DNA of 64,000 nt from JAHDNZ01 sp036721855 (GTDB lineage: Bacteria > Bacillota > DTU065), in assembly GCA_036721855.1 (NCBI GenBank), contig DAIMKF010000007.1, positions 1-64,000 of the forward strand. The letters run 5' to 3'. The notes below the pieces were generated by a model, which was not told where the DNA came from, did no database searches, and saw only the letters and a program-made list of their open reading frames with translations. The position numbers were made by a program, and so were the translations under genes. Shown here piece after piece: positions 25,846 through 34,719 of this stretch (its first letter is position 1; every line of letters begins with the position of its first letter).

Positions 25846-26835
25846 ATGGGAGTATTGGGAGTTGTTATTCTAGTAATTATTCTGTTTTTGTTTTTAATTG
25901 TTTTATCTTTGGTGCCGGTAGGCCTCTGGATTTCAGCTATTGCAGCCCATGTACCTGTTCCACTGAGTTATTTAATCGGCATGAGGTTAAGAAGAGTACC
26001 TCCGGCAGTCATTGTTTTACCCTTAATTAAGGCCAGGAAAGGCGGACTTTCCGAAGTTCAGCTCGATCAGCTCGAAGCCCATTATCTGGCGGGAGGCCAT
26101 GTCGATAGAGTTATCGATGCTTTAATTGCCGCCAGACGTGCTGATATCAGTATGACCTTTGAACGTTGTACAGCCATTGATCTGGCAGGCCGCAATGTAC
26201 TTGAAGCGGTTAAAATGAGTGTTCAGCCCAAAGTAATTGAAACACCGATTATTGCCGCCGTAGCCAAAAACGGTATTGAAGTTAAGGTTAAAGCCAGAGT
26301 GACGGTAAGAGCTAATATCGACAGGCTGGTAGGCGGGGCCGGTGAAGAGACAATCATCGCCCGTGTAGGTGAAGGCATTGTCACCACGGTAGGTTCATCT
26401 AGGAGCCATGAAGAGGTATTGGAAAACCCGGATAGCATCTCCAAGACTGTCCTTTCAAAGAGTTTGGATGCTGGTACGGCCTTTGAAATCCTTTCAATTG
26501 ATATTGCCGATATCGACGTAGGTAAAAACATCGGGGCTCAGCTTTCAATTGACCAAGCCGAAGCCGATAAAAATATCGCTCAGGCTAAAGCTGCCGAAAG
26601 ACGTTTTGCAGCTCAAGCTTTGGAGCAAGAAATGAAGGCTAGAGTTCAGGAGATGAGTGCTAAAGTTGTAGAGGCCGAAGCCAAGATCCCTGAAGCGATT
26701 GCCGAGGCTTTCAAAGAGGGTAAGCTTGGGGTTATGGATTATTACAATATGCAAAATATTCTTTCCGATACTAAAATGCGGGAGTCCCTAGCTCGTTCCA
26801 CAGAAAAGGCCCAGACTGAAGAAAACAAAGAATAG
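25846..26835 (+). CDS. floA: Flotillin-like protein FloA
   Basis: FloA organises membrane microdomains and influences fluidity and signalling. The 329-residue protein has an N-terminal membrane hairpin (about 4-32 and following), the highly conserved LIGMRLRRVPPAVIVLPLIKARKGG region, a PHB-like domain with LEAHYLAGGHVDRVIDALI and VTVRANIDRLVGGAGEETIIARVGEGIV, and an Ala/Glu-rich coiled coil before the C-terminus. The ATG follows TAGGAGGAG, close behind nfeD. Confidence 0.97.
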   Translation: MGVLGVVILVIILFLFLIVLSLVPVGLWISAIAAHVPVPLSYLIGMRLRRVPPAVIVLPLIKARKGGLSEVQLDQLEAHYLAGGHVDRVIDALIAARRADISMTFERCTAIDLAGRNVLEAVKMSVQPKVIETPIIAAVAKNGIEVKVKARVTVRANIDRLVGGAGEETIIARVGEGIVTTVGSSRSHEEVLENPDSISKTVLSKSLDAGTAFEILSIDIADIDVGKNIGAQLSIDQAEADKNIAQAKAAERRFAAQALEQEMKARVQEMSAKVVEAEAKIPEAIAEAFKEGKLGVMDYYNMQNILSDTKMRESLARSTEKAQTEENKE

Positions 26836-26851
26836 TTAAGAGGTGGTCCCT

Positions 26852-27340
26852 GTGGATGTAATTTATGGTATTTTGGTATTAGTATCGGTGATTATTTCCA
26901 TCATAAACAAGGCTAATTCAACTACTAAAAAGACTAGTTCCAAACAACGAAATCCTGATTGGAAAAGGGCATTTAAAGAAACTCTAACTAATCTCGAAAC
27001 GCAAAAAAAACCAGACAAACCAAAACAAGCGCCTACAGACCCTTTGAGCCCGCCGCTTCTTACACAACCCATTATTATTGAAACCAAAAAACCTGCCAAA
27101 TCCTCTGTTATCCCCCAAAAAATACCTGTTGTACCTGAGGTTAAAGATTTTGTTGATTGGGATGAAGAAAGCTCTGAAGAAATCAAAGGTCCTCTTTATC
27201 AAAAAGTTCCTGAAAAAGAAGTTAGGGCCACTAATTTTCTGGGTGAATTGACCCGGGACCCCGAAGCTATTAAAAAAGCAATTATAGCTAAAGAGATTTT
27301 TTCTAAACCAAGAGCCCTGGAGCCTTGGGGGCGAAGATAA
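26852..27340 (+). CDS. Membrane-anchored protein of unknown function (third gene after floA)
   Basis: I do not recognise this 162-residue protein. An N-terminal membrane segment (about 3-20) is followed by a Lys/Pro-rich, probably disordered region (about 28-90) and an acidic patch DFVDWDEESSEE, with a short C-terminal region ending in WGRR. GTG 26852 is preceded by AGAGGTGG. It takes the same place as yqfB in the Bacillus yqeZ-yqfA-yqfB operon, but I cannot show homology. It ends the sigma factor operon at a strong terminator. Confidence 0.75.
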   Translation: MDVIYGILVLVSVIISIINKANSTTKKTSSKQRNPDWKRAFKETLTNLETQKKPDKPKQAPTDPLSPPLLTQPIIIETKKPAKSSVIPQKIPVVPEVKDFVDWDEESSEEIKGPLYQKVPEKEVRATNFLGELTRDPEAIKKAIIAKEIFSKPRALEPWGRR

Positions 27341-27345
27341 GATAT

Positions 27346-27385
27346 AAAAAAGCCACAGACAAATTCCTGTCTGTGGCTTTTCTTT
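27346..27385 (+). terminator. Intrinsic terminator ending the ECF sigma operon
   Basis: AGCCACAGACA (27351-27361) pairs perfectly with TGTCTGTGGCT (27368-27378), flanked by A and T runs. The 167 bases that follow before yqfC hold a small hairpin (CTTCTTT/AAAGAAG) but no promoter I can support. Confidence 0.92.
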
Positions 27386-27552
27386 TAAATAAGGCCTCTT
27401 TTGGGAAATTGCTTAGTAGTTTTACTAATAAGTGTTACTTCTTTACCAAAAGAAGCTGCATATCTTTTAGTAGTATTAAGTAAGGGCAAGAGTTAGGTAT
27501 TTCTTCTAAGCTTAAAACCAAAAGAATAGATTAAAATCTAGGAGGGATTAGC

Positions 27553-27828
27553 TTGCAAACTATTTGGCAAAATATGGTAAGAAAGCTAGAGTTACCATCT
27601 GAGCTTATTGGCAAAGAGCCGAAAGTGGCTTATTATCCACTGCAAAAACGTCTAGTTATCTATAACCCTTACCGGCTTTTAATATATGAAAAAGAGCGTA
27701 TTGTTGTGGACATAAAAGCGGGGAAATTAATTTTAACCGGTATCAATTTACAGTTAAATGTCTTGTTACCTGATTCTTTAGAAGTCTATGGCGATCTTAA
27801 GCAATTTGAGGTGGTAGGCCATGTCTAA
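27553..27828 (+). CDS. yqfC: Sporulation protein YqfC
   Basis: YqfC is a small sporulation protein (mother-cell expressed in Bacillus) of unknown mechanism, always next to YqfD. The 91-residue protein has the family's short beta-rich form, with PKVAYYPLQKRLVIYNPYRLLIY and a hydrophobic GINLQLNVLLPDSLEVYGDL end. The start is TTG, six bases after AGGAGGGA. It overlaps yqfD by eight bases. Assignment rests on both sequence form and position before yqfD-phoH. Confidence 0.88.
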   Translation: MQTIWQNMVRKLELPSELIGKEPKVAYYPLQKRLVIYNPYRLLIYEKERIVVDIKAGKLILTGINLQLNVLLPDSLEVYGDLKQFEVVGHV

Positions 27829-28888
27829 AGTTGTTTTTATGGTTTCGGGGACTAACATAGAAAAATTTATTTCCAAAGCGAAGTACATTCAGCTTTTTGA
27901 ATTGAGTCGTAATCGAGAAACTCTTTATGGGAAATGCTTTTTTCGGGATTGGGAAAAGTTAAAAGGCTTAGCTGTGGCAGAAGGACTGGACTTTAGGCTA
28001 TTAATGCAAACATATAGACCTCTTAAATATTTTTTTCTTACCCTGTTGTTGACAAGTACAATCCTCACCTTTTTTTGGGCGAATCGAGTCTGGACCTTTG
28101 TCTATAACTGCAATGATGAAGTATTAGTAGAAAAAGTGCATGATTATCTGGCCCAAAATGGGGTTGGACCAGGGGAGCGAGTGGCCAATTTCCTCCAGAT
28201 TTGCAAACAGATAAAACAGGCTTTTCCCGAGATTAGTTTTTTTGATCTTAAAAAAGATGGTGTGCGACTTAATATTGATATAATTGTTAAACCCAAAGGG
28301 AAACAGAATATACCTCAAGAAAAAATCAGGGCAAAATTAGGTGGTATAGTTCGTTATGTAAATGTTTATTTAGGGCTGGCTCAGGTTAAAGCCGGTGATG
28401 TAGTGTATGAGGGGCAGATTTTAATTCAGGGACAGCCCTTGGCTGCCGGCAAGGTAGTCGGAGAAACAGTGGTCAAGATCGAAAAAACAGTGCCCTTACA
28501 AGAGAGCATTTTAGAACCATCGGGCAACAAGAAAAAAGCACTGCTGGTTAAAATAGGCTCCAAAGAGTGGTGTATTGGATTTACACCTAAAGGAGGCTCA
28601 GATTGGTTTGTAACCAAGCAGAGATTTGGCTGGGCAGGGAACAGAAGACAGTTTGTCGAAATAACCTTAATCATGTATGATCAACTAAAAGAGTGTACTT
28701 TTACAAGAACCCAGGAAGAAGCTTTGCAAATGGCTTTGAACTTGGCGGAAAAAAACCTGGCAAACCTTTATGGGGATAGCTATATTTTAGAAAAAAAAAG
28801 TGAGAGTTTAATAACCCCAAGCGAAGTTAAGGTCTCTCTGCTAGCTAAAATAGAAACCGATCTCACCAAAGAAAGGTTAGGTGAATGA
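27821..28888 (+). CDS. yqfD: Sporulation protein YqfD
   Basis: YqfD is a membrane protein needed for efficient sporulation in Bacillus; its biochemical role is not established. The 355-residue protein has a soluble N-terminal part, one membrane segment near 70-87, and an extracytoplasmic domain with LAQVKAGDVVYEGQILIQGQ, a barrel-sandwich-like stretch. The ATG has GAGGTGGTAGG upstream and overlaps yqfC, then phoH follows after three bases. It is a little shorter than the Bacillus protein (about 400). Confidence 0.9.
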   Translation: MSKVVFMVSGTNIEKFISKAKYIQLFELSRNRETLYGKCFFRDWEKLKGLAVAEGLDFRLLMQTYRPLKYFFLTLLLTSTILTFFWANRVWTFVYNCNDEVLVEKVHDYLAQNGVGPGERVANFLQICKQIKQAFPEISFFDLKKDGVRLNIDIIVKPKGKQNIPQEKIRAKLGGIVRYVNVYLGLAQVKAGDVVYEGQILIQGQPLAAGKVVGETVVKIEKTVPLQESILEPSGNKKKALLVKIGSKEWCIGFTPKGGSDWFVTKQRFGWAGNRRQFVEITLIMYDQLKECTFTRTQEEALQMALNLAEKNLANLYGDSYILEKKSESLITPSEVKVSLLAKIETDLTKERLGE

Positions 28889-28891
28889 ATA

Positions 28892-29863
28892 TTGTCTGAA
28901 CAGGTTCATAGGGTGATTTCAATCAATGATTTAACACTGTTTAAAACACTGATGGGGCCTTCTGATACCAACTGGAGCATTCTTGAGAAAAACTTTCCCG
29001 GTAAAATGTTGGCCCGTGGCAGCGAGATTCATCTGATAGGCGAAACCGAAAATATCGAGATGATGGTTAATACCATAGAATCTCTTTTAAATATAATTCA
29101 AAGTCAGGGCGAATTAAACACACAAGAGACAATCAGTGTTTTAGCTGAAGGTAAAGATAACCTTTTAGAGTTTGACGCTGTGCAGATAAATACCCATGGC
29201 AAACCTATTCGCCCTAAAACCCTAGGACAGTTAAGATATGTTCAAGCGATAAAGAAAAACGATATCGTTTTTTCTATCGGACCGGCTGGAACCGGCAAGA
29301 CGTATTTAGCTATGGCCATGGCTGTGGCAGAGTTAAAACGAAAGAAAATAAATCGTCTGATCTTATGCCGACCTGCGGTAGAGGCAGGTGAAAACCTAGG
29401 TTTTTTACCAGGTGATTTACAGGAAAAAGTTGATCCCTATCTGAGGCCTCTTTATGATGCCCTTTATGATATACTTGGATTTGAAATCTTCAAGCGCTAT
29501 ATGGAAAAAGGAACAATAGAAGTAGCACCTCTGGCTTATATGCGAGGGAGAACTTTAGATGATGCTTTTGTGATCCTAGATGAAGCGCAAAATACAACCA
29601 AAGAGCAGATGAAAATGTTCATTACCAGATTAGGCTTTAATTCTAAAATGGTAATTACCGGTGATATTACTCAGGTCGATTTGCCTCCGGACAAGTCCTC
29701 GGGGCTTATCTATGTCAGCAATATCTTAAAAGAGATTGAAGGCATCGAGTTTGTTTATCTTTCAGAGAAAGATGTAGTTCGCAATCCTTTGGTCCAAAAA
29801 ATAATTCTGGCGTATGAAAGATATGAAAGAAATATCGCCAATATCGGAGATAGCAGCGAATAA
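28892..29863 (+). CDS. phoH: PhoH-family ATPase
   Basis: PhoH-like proteins are ATPases with a helicase-like nucleotide-binding core and are linked to RNA metabolism. The 323-residue protein has an N-terminal KH-like region and then the core: Walker A GPAGTGKTYLA near 130-140, CRPAVEAGENLGFLPGD, Walker B FVILDEAQNT and TRLGFNSKMVITGDITQVDLP. The start is TTG, eight bases after TTAGGTGA. The yqfC-yqfD-phoH-pgpH-ybeY order is conserved in Firmicutes. Confidence 0.96.
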   Translation: MSEQVHRVISINDLTLFKTLMGPSDTNWSILEKNFPGKMLARGSEIHLIGETENIEMMVNTIESLLNIIQSQGELNTQETISVLAEGKDNLLEFDAVQINTHGKPIRPKTLGQLRYVQAIKKNDIVFSIGPAGTGKTYLAMAMAVAELKRKKINRLILCRPAVEAGENLGFLPGDLQEKVDPYLRPLYDALYDILGFEIFKRYMEKGTIEVAPLAYMRGRTLDDAFVILDEAQNTTKEQMKMFITRLGFNSKMVITGDITQVDLPPDKSSGLIYVSNILKEIEGIEFVYLSEKDVVRNPLVQKIILAYERYERNIANIGDSSE

Positions 29864-29884
29864 CTGAGGGAGGAGGGTCTTTTT

Positions 29885-32032
29885 ATGAAGACAAACCCTA
29901 GTGGCAAAAAACTCAGATTTCCTGCGTTTGATACTAAAGTGGAACAGGAGCTAAAAGCATACTTTCTTAAGTTTGGCCAATATTTAGCAAAAAAAGAAAC
30001 TCAAAGAAGGTTACTTGGTATTGGCACAACTATAATTTTGACACTCCTTTTTCTTAGTTCTCTTTATGGAGAGAGGTTAGATCTTAAAAGCGGAGATGTG
30101 GTCAAACGAGATATTGTGGCTCCACGTGAGATCTTAGACTATACCAGTTGGGAGGATATTCAAAGAGAAGTAGAACGCAAGGTGGCCAAAGAAGCCAGTG
30201 AGAACCCAAAAAACTACCAGATTGAAAAAACCTATCTGTATTCAGCGGAAGAAGATTTCCAAGAGATCTTTCGTTGCATAATGGAATATAGAACCGAGGA
30301 AACAGCCCGGGCTAAAGATATAGGCATGTTGCAAAACTTGATTCGTGAAGAGACTAAACTTGATATCTCAGCATCTACCTTAAGGACTTTGATGCAACAG
30401 TCAGAAGAGACGCTGGAACTATTAAAAACTATGGGTTTAAACACAATCAATACGGTTATGAACCAAGCTGTTTCTGCGACAACCCTTCCTCAAGCTCAAG
30501 AGAGTGTGGCTCAGCTTTTTTTAAGTTCAGATGCCGAAGCTGAGTTTGAAGTTTTAACAGCCGCCTCAGAAGTAACACAGACAGTTATCAGACCGAATCT
30601 GCTTCTAGATAGTCTGAAGGTGCGTCAAATTATTGATCAGGCTGTGGAGGCCGCCAGACTTGAGGCACCCAAGATCAAAAAAGGCCAAGTTATTATCCGT
30701 GAAGGTGATGTTCTCTCAGAAAAAGACATGTTAATTCTAGAAGAATTAAATCTTTTAAAAAAGAGTTGGAATTGGCAAAAAGCCCTAGGTATAGTGGCCT
30801 TCACTATTATAATGGTTAGTATTTGTTACTATTATATCTATTCTTTTTATAAGCATTTGGAAAACAAATATCTTTTTCTTTTTAGTACCATAGCAATTAT
30901 AGTAGCTGTTTTGGGCAAACTCCTTTCTTTGATCGAGTGGCCCTATGCGCTTTACTTTTTCCCATCTTCGGCTGCAACAATGTTAATTGCTGTGCTTATT
31001 AATCCTTTGCTGGGAGTTTTTTCAGCTGTGGCATATACTTTTATGGCTGCTTTCTATGCCAACTTTGCTTTTGCACCGGCTATAATGAGTTTATTTGGTT
31101 CTATAGTAGGTGTTTACTGTGTCTTTGAGGCGACACAAAGAAGTAATTTAATGCAGGCGGGTTTACTAGTAGGTTTAACTAATGCTGTGACCATGACTGT
31201 CTCAGGTTTGGTTTTAGAAGATACCAGTCTAATTATCATGAGTTTTACCGGCTTTATAAATGGTATTGCCTCGGCGATTTTAGCCATAGGGGTTTTACCT
31301 TATCTGGAGATAATCTTTAGTGTGACCTCACCAATGCGGCTGTTAGAGCTTTCCAATCCCAATAATGCACTCTTAAGGAGGCTTTCTCTAGAGGCTCCGG
31401 GCACATACCATCATTCTATTGTAGTTGGAAATTTGGCTGAAGCTGCTGCGGAAGCTGTCGGTGCAGACCCATTGCTCACTAGAGTGGGAGCTTTTTATCA
31501 TGATGTTGGCAAGCTCGCCCGTCCCTACTTTTTTGTCGAAAATCAACGTGGGGGAGAAAATCCCCATGATAAAATGGCCCCCAACCTTTCGAGGATGGTT
31601 ATCTTAAACCATGTCAAAGAAGGCCTTGAGCTGGCCAGAGAATACAAACTGCCCAATGTCATCGTGGATTTTATAGCCGAGCATCACGGTACGTCAATGG
31701 TGCAATACTTCTATCAAAAAGCCAAGGAAAGAGATCAAAACCCGGTACTTCCCGACGATTTTTGTTATCCGGGTCCAAAACCACAGTCGAAAGAAACAGC
31801 TATTTTAATGTTGGCTGATTCGGCAGAAGCGGCAGTAAGATCGATGACCAATCCAACCTATGATCGAGTTCAAAGCATGATTAAAAATATTGTCAAAGCT
31901 AAAATTGACAGTGGTCAGCTTTCAGAGTGTACCTTGACTTTGAAAGAAATAGATATCATAACTGAAAAGATTAGCCAAGTCGCAGCCGGCATCCATCACA
32001 CACGTATTAAATATCCTGGGCAAAGGATGTAG
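29885..32032 (+). CDS. PgpH-type HD-domain c-di-AMP phosphodiesterase (7TMR-HD)
   Basis: Proteins of this family (YqfF/PgpH) hydrolyse cyclic di-AMP at the membrane. The 715-residue protein has one membrane segment near 41-59, a large extracellular 7TMR-HDED domain (about 60-290), seven membrane segments (about 300-470) and a cytoplasmic HD domain with PGTYHHSIVVGNLAEAAAE, FYHDVGKL and AEHHGTSMVQYFY. The ATG follows GAGGAGGG. It may oppose CdaA, whose gene is at 58 kb in this window. Confidence 0.93.
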   Translation: MKTNPSGKKLRFPAFDTKVEQELKAYFLKFGQYLAKKETQRRLLGIGTTIILTLLFLSSLYGERLDLKSGDVVKRDIVAPREILDYTSWEDIQREVERKVAKEASENPKNYQIEKTYLYSAEEDFQEIFRCIMEYRTEETARAKDIGMLQNLIREETKLDISASTLRTLMQQSEETLELLKTMGLNTINTVMNQAVSATTLPQAQESVAQLFLSSDAEAEFEVLTAASEVTQTVIRPNLLLDSLKVRQIIDQAVEAARLEAPKIKKGQVIIREGDVLSEKDMLILEELNLLKKSWNWQKALGIVAFTIIMVSICYYYIYSFYKHLENKYLFLFSTIAIIVAVLGKLLSLIEWPYALYFFPSSAATMLIAVLINPLLGVFSAVAYTFMAAFYANFAFAPAIMSLFGSIVGVYCVFEATQRSNLMQAGLLVGLTNAVTMTVSGLVLEDTSLIIMSFTGFINGIASAILAIGVLPYLEIIFSVTSPMRLLELSNPNNALLRRLSLEAPGTYHHSIVVGNLAEAAAEAVGADPLLTRVGAFYHDVGKLARPYFFVENQRGGENPHDKMAPNLSRMVILNHVKEGLELAREYKLPNVIVDFIAEHHGTSMVQYFYQKAKERDQNPVLPDDFCYPGPKPQSKETAILMLADSAEAAVRSMTNPTYDRVQSMIKNIVKAKIDSGQLSECTLTLKEIDIITEKISQVAAGIHHTRIKYPGQRM

Positions 32033-32041
32033 AGACTTATT

Positions 32042-32497
32042 ATGAAGCTATACATTGAAAACAAACAAACGAAAATACCAATTGGAGATCCGGTTTTTAA
32101 AAAGTTAAAAACAGCATTAGAGATAGCATCAAATATTCATGGGTTAGCTGAATGTGAGATGAGTATTATCCTAATAGATAATACAGAGATTAAAAGGCTA
32201 AACTGTGAGTATCGCCATCAAGATCATATCACCGATGTTATCTCCTTTGCTCTTAATGATACCTTGACTCTTTTTTCTTGGGAAAAAAAAGAGTTGGGTG
32301 ATATCTATATTTCCGTAGAAAGAGCAGAGCAACAACGGGTAGAATATGGACATTCTTTTGAGCGGGAACTCTGTTATCTAGCCGTGCATGGTCTTTTACA
32401 CCTTTTGGGTTTTGATCATTTAAATAGCAAAGAACAAAAAATAATGCGAGAAAAAGAGGAGCAGATTATGATCCAGGTTGGTCTTTTAAGGGAGTAA
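32042..32497 (+). CDS. ybeY: Endoribonuclease YbeY
   Basis: YbeY is a metal-dependent endoribonuclease acting in 16S rRNA maturation and ribosome quality control. The 151-residue protein contains YRHQDHITDVISFA and the zinc-binding HGLLHLLGFDH, matching H-x3-H-x5-H. It starts nine bases after pgpH with a weak ribosome binding site (GTAGAG), so it probably relies on translational coupling. The era and recO genes often found further down this cluster are not present. Confidence 0.96.
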   Translation: MKLYIENKQTKIPIGDPVFKKLKTALEIASNIHGLAECEMSIILIDNTEIKRLNCEYRHQDHITDVISFALNDTLTLFSWEKKELGDIYISVERAEQQRVEYGHSFERELCYLAVHGLLHLLGFDHLNSKEQKIMREKEEQIMIQVGLLRE

Positions 32498-32543
32498 CAC
32501 TAAGTTGGCAACATTTAATAGTTTTTAAGGTTGGTGAAATAAG

Positions 32544-33260
32544 GTGAATCTCAAGAAGCAAACTTTGTTTGATAGTTTTAACAATGCAATTAGAGGTCTA
32601 ATTAGAGCGGCTAAAACCGAAAAGAATATGAAGATTCACCTTGTAGCCGGAACTTTGGCAATCATATTAGGATTGGTACTGGATTTAAGCCGGGTCGAAC
32701 TAATGATTCTTATTTTTACCATCACATTGGTTTTAACTATAGAAATGGTTAATACCGCTATTGAAAAGACCATCGATTTAATTACAACTGAATATCATCC
32801 TCTAGCTCGTTTGGCCAAAGATATTGCTGCCGGAGCAGTTTTTATGGCAGCTTTAAATGCCGTAATAATGGGCTGGTTTTTATTTGGCAGAAGGCTAATT
32901 AAGCTCTCTTTTCCCTTAAGACACGTTCTTACAGTTCAGCCGGCTGATTTAATTATAATAGGCTTATTAGTTAGTTTTGTCGGTGTGATCTTTCTTAAGG
33001 GAATCTATAAAGCCAAAACCCCTCTCAAAGGAGGCTGGCCATCGGGTCATTCCGCCCTTGCTTTTGGTTTGGCCACTGCCATTTATTTCTATTGTGACAG
33101 TCTATTAATCTCTCTTTTAGGTTTTTTACTGGCCTTTTTGGTGGCTCAAAGCCGAGTGCAGGGAAAAATTCATAACCTCACTGAGGTTTTGGCCGGTTCA
33201 ATCTTGGGGATTGTGGTGATGGCAATAGTATTTTTCCTCAAGGAATTTTGGCATATCTAA
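32544..33260 (+). CDS. DgkA-type lipid kinase fused to a PAP2 phosphatase domain
   Basis: This 238-residue membrane protein joins two domains. Residues about 1-120 are a DgkA domain (FNNAIRGLIRAAKTEKNMKIH and EMVNTAIEKTIDLI), which in Gram-positives phosphorylates undecaprenol. Residues about 130-238 are a PAP2 phosphatase-like domain with GGWPSGHSALAF and SRVQGKIHNLTE. The usual KX6RP motif is degenerate and the last catalytic Asp is Glu. It lies in the usual dgkA position between ybeY and cdd. A role in undecaprenyl phosphate recycling is inferred. Confidence 0.9.
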   Translation: MNLKKQTLFDSFNNAIRGLIRAAKTEKNMKIHLVAGTLAIILGLVLDLSRVELMILIFTITLVLTIEMVNTAIEKTIDLITTEYHPLARLAKDIAAGAVFMAALNAVIMGWFLFGRRLIKLSFPLRHVLTVQPADLIIIGLLVSFVGVIFLKGIYKAKTPLKGGWPSGHSALAFGLATAIYFYCDSLLISLLGFLLAFLVAQSRVQGKIHNLTEVLAGSILGIVVMAIVFFLKEFWHI

Positions 33261-33291
33261 AAAGTATTTTAGTGTCTAGGGGGAAGTTTAA

Positions 33292-33672
33292 ATGGAGAGA
33301 CTCCAGACAGAAGCTCTTAAAGCGAGAGAAAAAGCCTACGCACCGTATTCTAACTTTATGGTTGGAGCAGCTCTGGAAACTGAATCCGGACTTATTTATA
33401 CCGGATGCAATATAGAAAATGCAAGTCTAGGGGCTACAGTATGCGCAGAACGTGTTGCTATCTTTAAGGCTATAGCAGATGGACAGACTAAACTAAAAAG
33501 GATTGCTATAGCTGCTTTAGGTGAGCTGACACCTCCTTGTGGTATCTGCTTGCAGGTTTTAAGAGAATTCAATGTCCAAACCATAATACTCTTAAATCTA
33601 AAAAAACAATGGCGCAGTTATACCCTGTGGGAACTATTACCAGTTTCTTTTGGACCACAGAATTTGGAGTGA
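33292..33672 (+). CDS. cdd: Cytidine deaminase
   Basis: Cytidine deaminase converts cytidine and deoxycytidine to uridine forms in pyrimidine salvage. The 126-residue protein has YAPYSNFMVGAAL, the NIENASLG segment, the catalytic TVCAERVAI (Cys and Glu) and PPCGICLQVL, where Gln replaces the usual Arg of CRQVL. The ATG is preceded by TAGGGGGAAG. It ends five bases before queA; era and recO, which commonly follow it, are absent here. Confidence 0.95.
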   Translation: MERLQTEALKAREKAYAPYSNFMVGAALETESGLIYTGCNIENASLGATVCAERVAIFKAIADGQTKLKRIAIAALGELTPPCGICLQVLREFNVQTIILLNLKKQWRSYTLWELLPVSFGPQNLE

Positions 33673-33677
33673 CCATA

Positions 33678-34691
33678 ATGCAAGTTGATGATTTTGATTA
33701 TTATCTCCCTGAATCAAGTATTGCCCAAAGTGCCCTAGAGCCAAGAGACAGCTCCCGGCTTTTAGTTTTAAAGAGAAACACAGTGTTTTTGGACGATAAG
33801 ATTTTTAGTGACATAAAAGAGTATTTTAATCCCGGTGATCTGCTTGTTTTTAACGATACCAGAGTTATTCCGGCCAGGCTTATAGGTAAAAAGCAAAAAA
33901 GCGGCGGAGTGGCCGAAGTGTTACTTTTAAAAGAGAAAGAAAAAGATCTCTGGGAAGCTTTGGTAAGACCGGGGAAACGTCTTAAAGTGGGAGCGAAAAT
34001 TGACTTTGGCGAAGGCTTGCTTAGCGCTGAAGTAAAAAGCTATCTTGATCAGGGTCTGCGGTTAGTAAAACTCACCTATACCGGTAATTTTTATGAACTC
34101 CTGGATAGACTAGGTGAGATGCCTTTGCCTCCTTACATTCACGAAAAGCTAATCGATAAAGAGCGGTATCAGACTGTCTACAGTCAAAACCGCGGCTCAG
34201 CTGCTGCTCCCACAGCAGGCCTCCATTTTACTAAAGAGCTGATTGCTTCGCTTGAAAAAAGAGGTATCAAGACAGCATTTCTTACACTTCATGTAGGGCT
34301 AGGTACCTTTAGACCGGTTAAAGAAAGTACCGTTGAAGCACATAAAATGCACTCAGAGGTCTATGAGATCCCTGAGGCAACTTGGAACTTAATTCAAAAG
34401 ACAAAAAGAGAAGGGAAAAAGGTAATTGCTGTAGGGACAACGGTTGTTAGAACACTTGAAGCAGCTTATAAAGATGGTAAAATGTTGGGTGAGACCGATA
34501 TTTTTATCTATCCGGGATATAAATTTAAGGTTATTGATGCTTTAATTACCAATTTTCACCTGCCCAAATCAACTCTTTTAATGCTGGTGTCAGCTTTTGC
34601 CGGTCGGGAAAACATCTTAAAAGCATATGAGCATGCTATTTCAAGCGGTTACCGCTTTTATAGTTTAGGAGATGCCATGCTTATTATCTAG
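33678..34691 (+). CDS. queA: tRNA preQ1(34) S-adenosylmethionine ribosyltransferase-isomerase
   Basis: QueA turns preQ1 at tRNA position 34 into epoxyqueuosine using the ribosyl part of SAM. The 337-residue protein starts DDFDYYLPESSIAQ and contains RDSSRLLVL, VFNDTRVIPARL, SAAAPTAGLHFT and LHVGLGTFRPV. ATG 33678 follows GGAG by eight bases; the longer in-frame reading overlaps cdd and is not used. tgt, the enzyme that inserts preQ1, is next. Confidence 0.97.
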   Translation: MQVDDFDYYLPESSIAQSALEPRDSSRLLVLKRNTVFLDDKIFSDIKEYFNPGDLLVFNDTRVIPARLIGKKQKSGGVAEVLLLKEKEKDLWEALVRPGKRLKVGAKIDFGEGLLSAEVKSYLDQGLRLVKLTYTGNFYELLDRLGEMPLPPYIHEKLIDKERYQTVYSQNRGSAAAPTAGLHFTKELIASLEKRGIKTAFLTLHVGLGTFRPVKESTVEAHKMHSEVYEIPEATWNLIQKTKREGKKVIAVGTTVVRTLEAAYKDGKMLGETDIFIYPGYKFKVIDALITNFHLPKSTLLMLVSAFAGRENILKAYEHAISSGYRFYSLGDAMLII

Positions 34692-34719
34692 ATAGGCTAA
34701 AGATGGGAGTGGTCTATTC

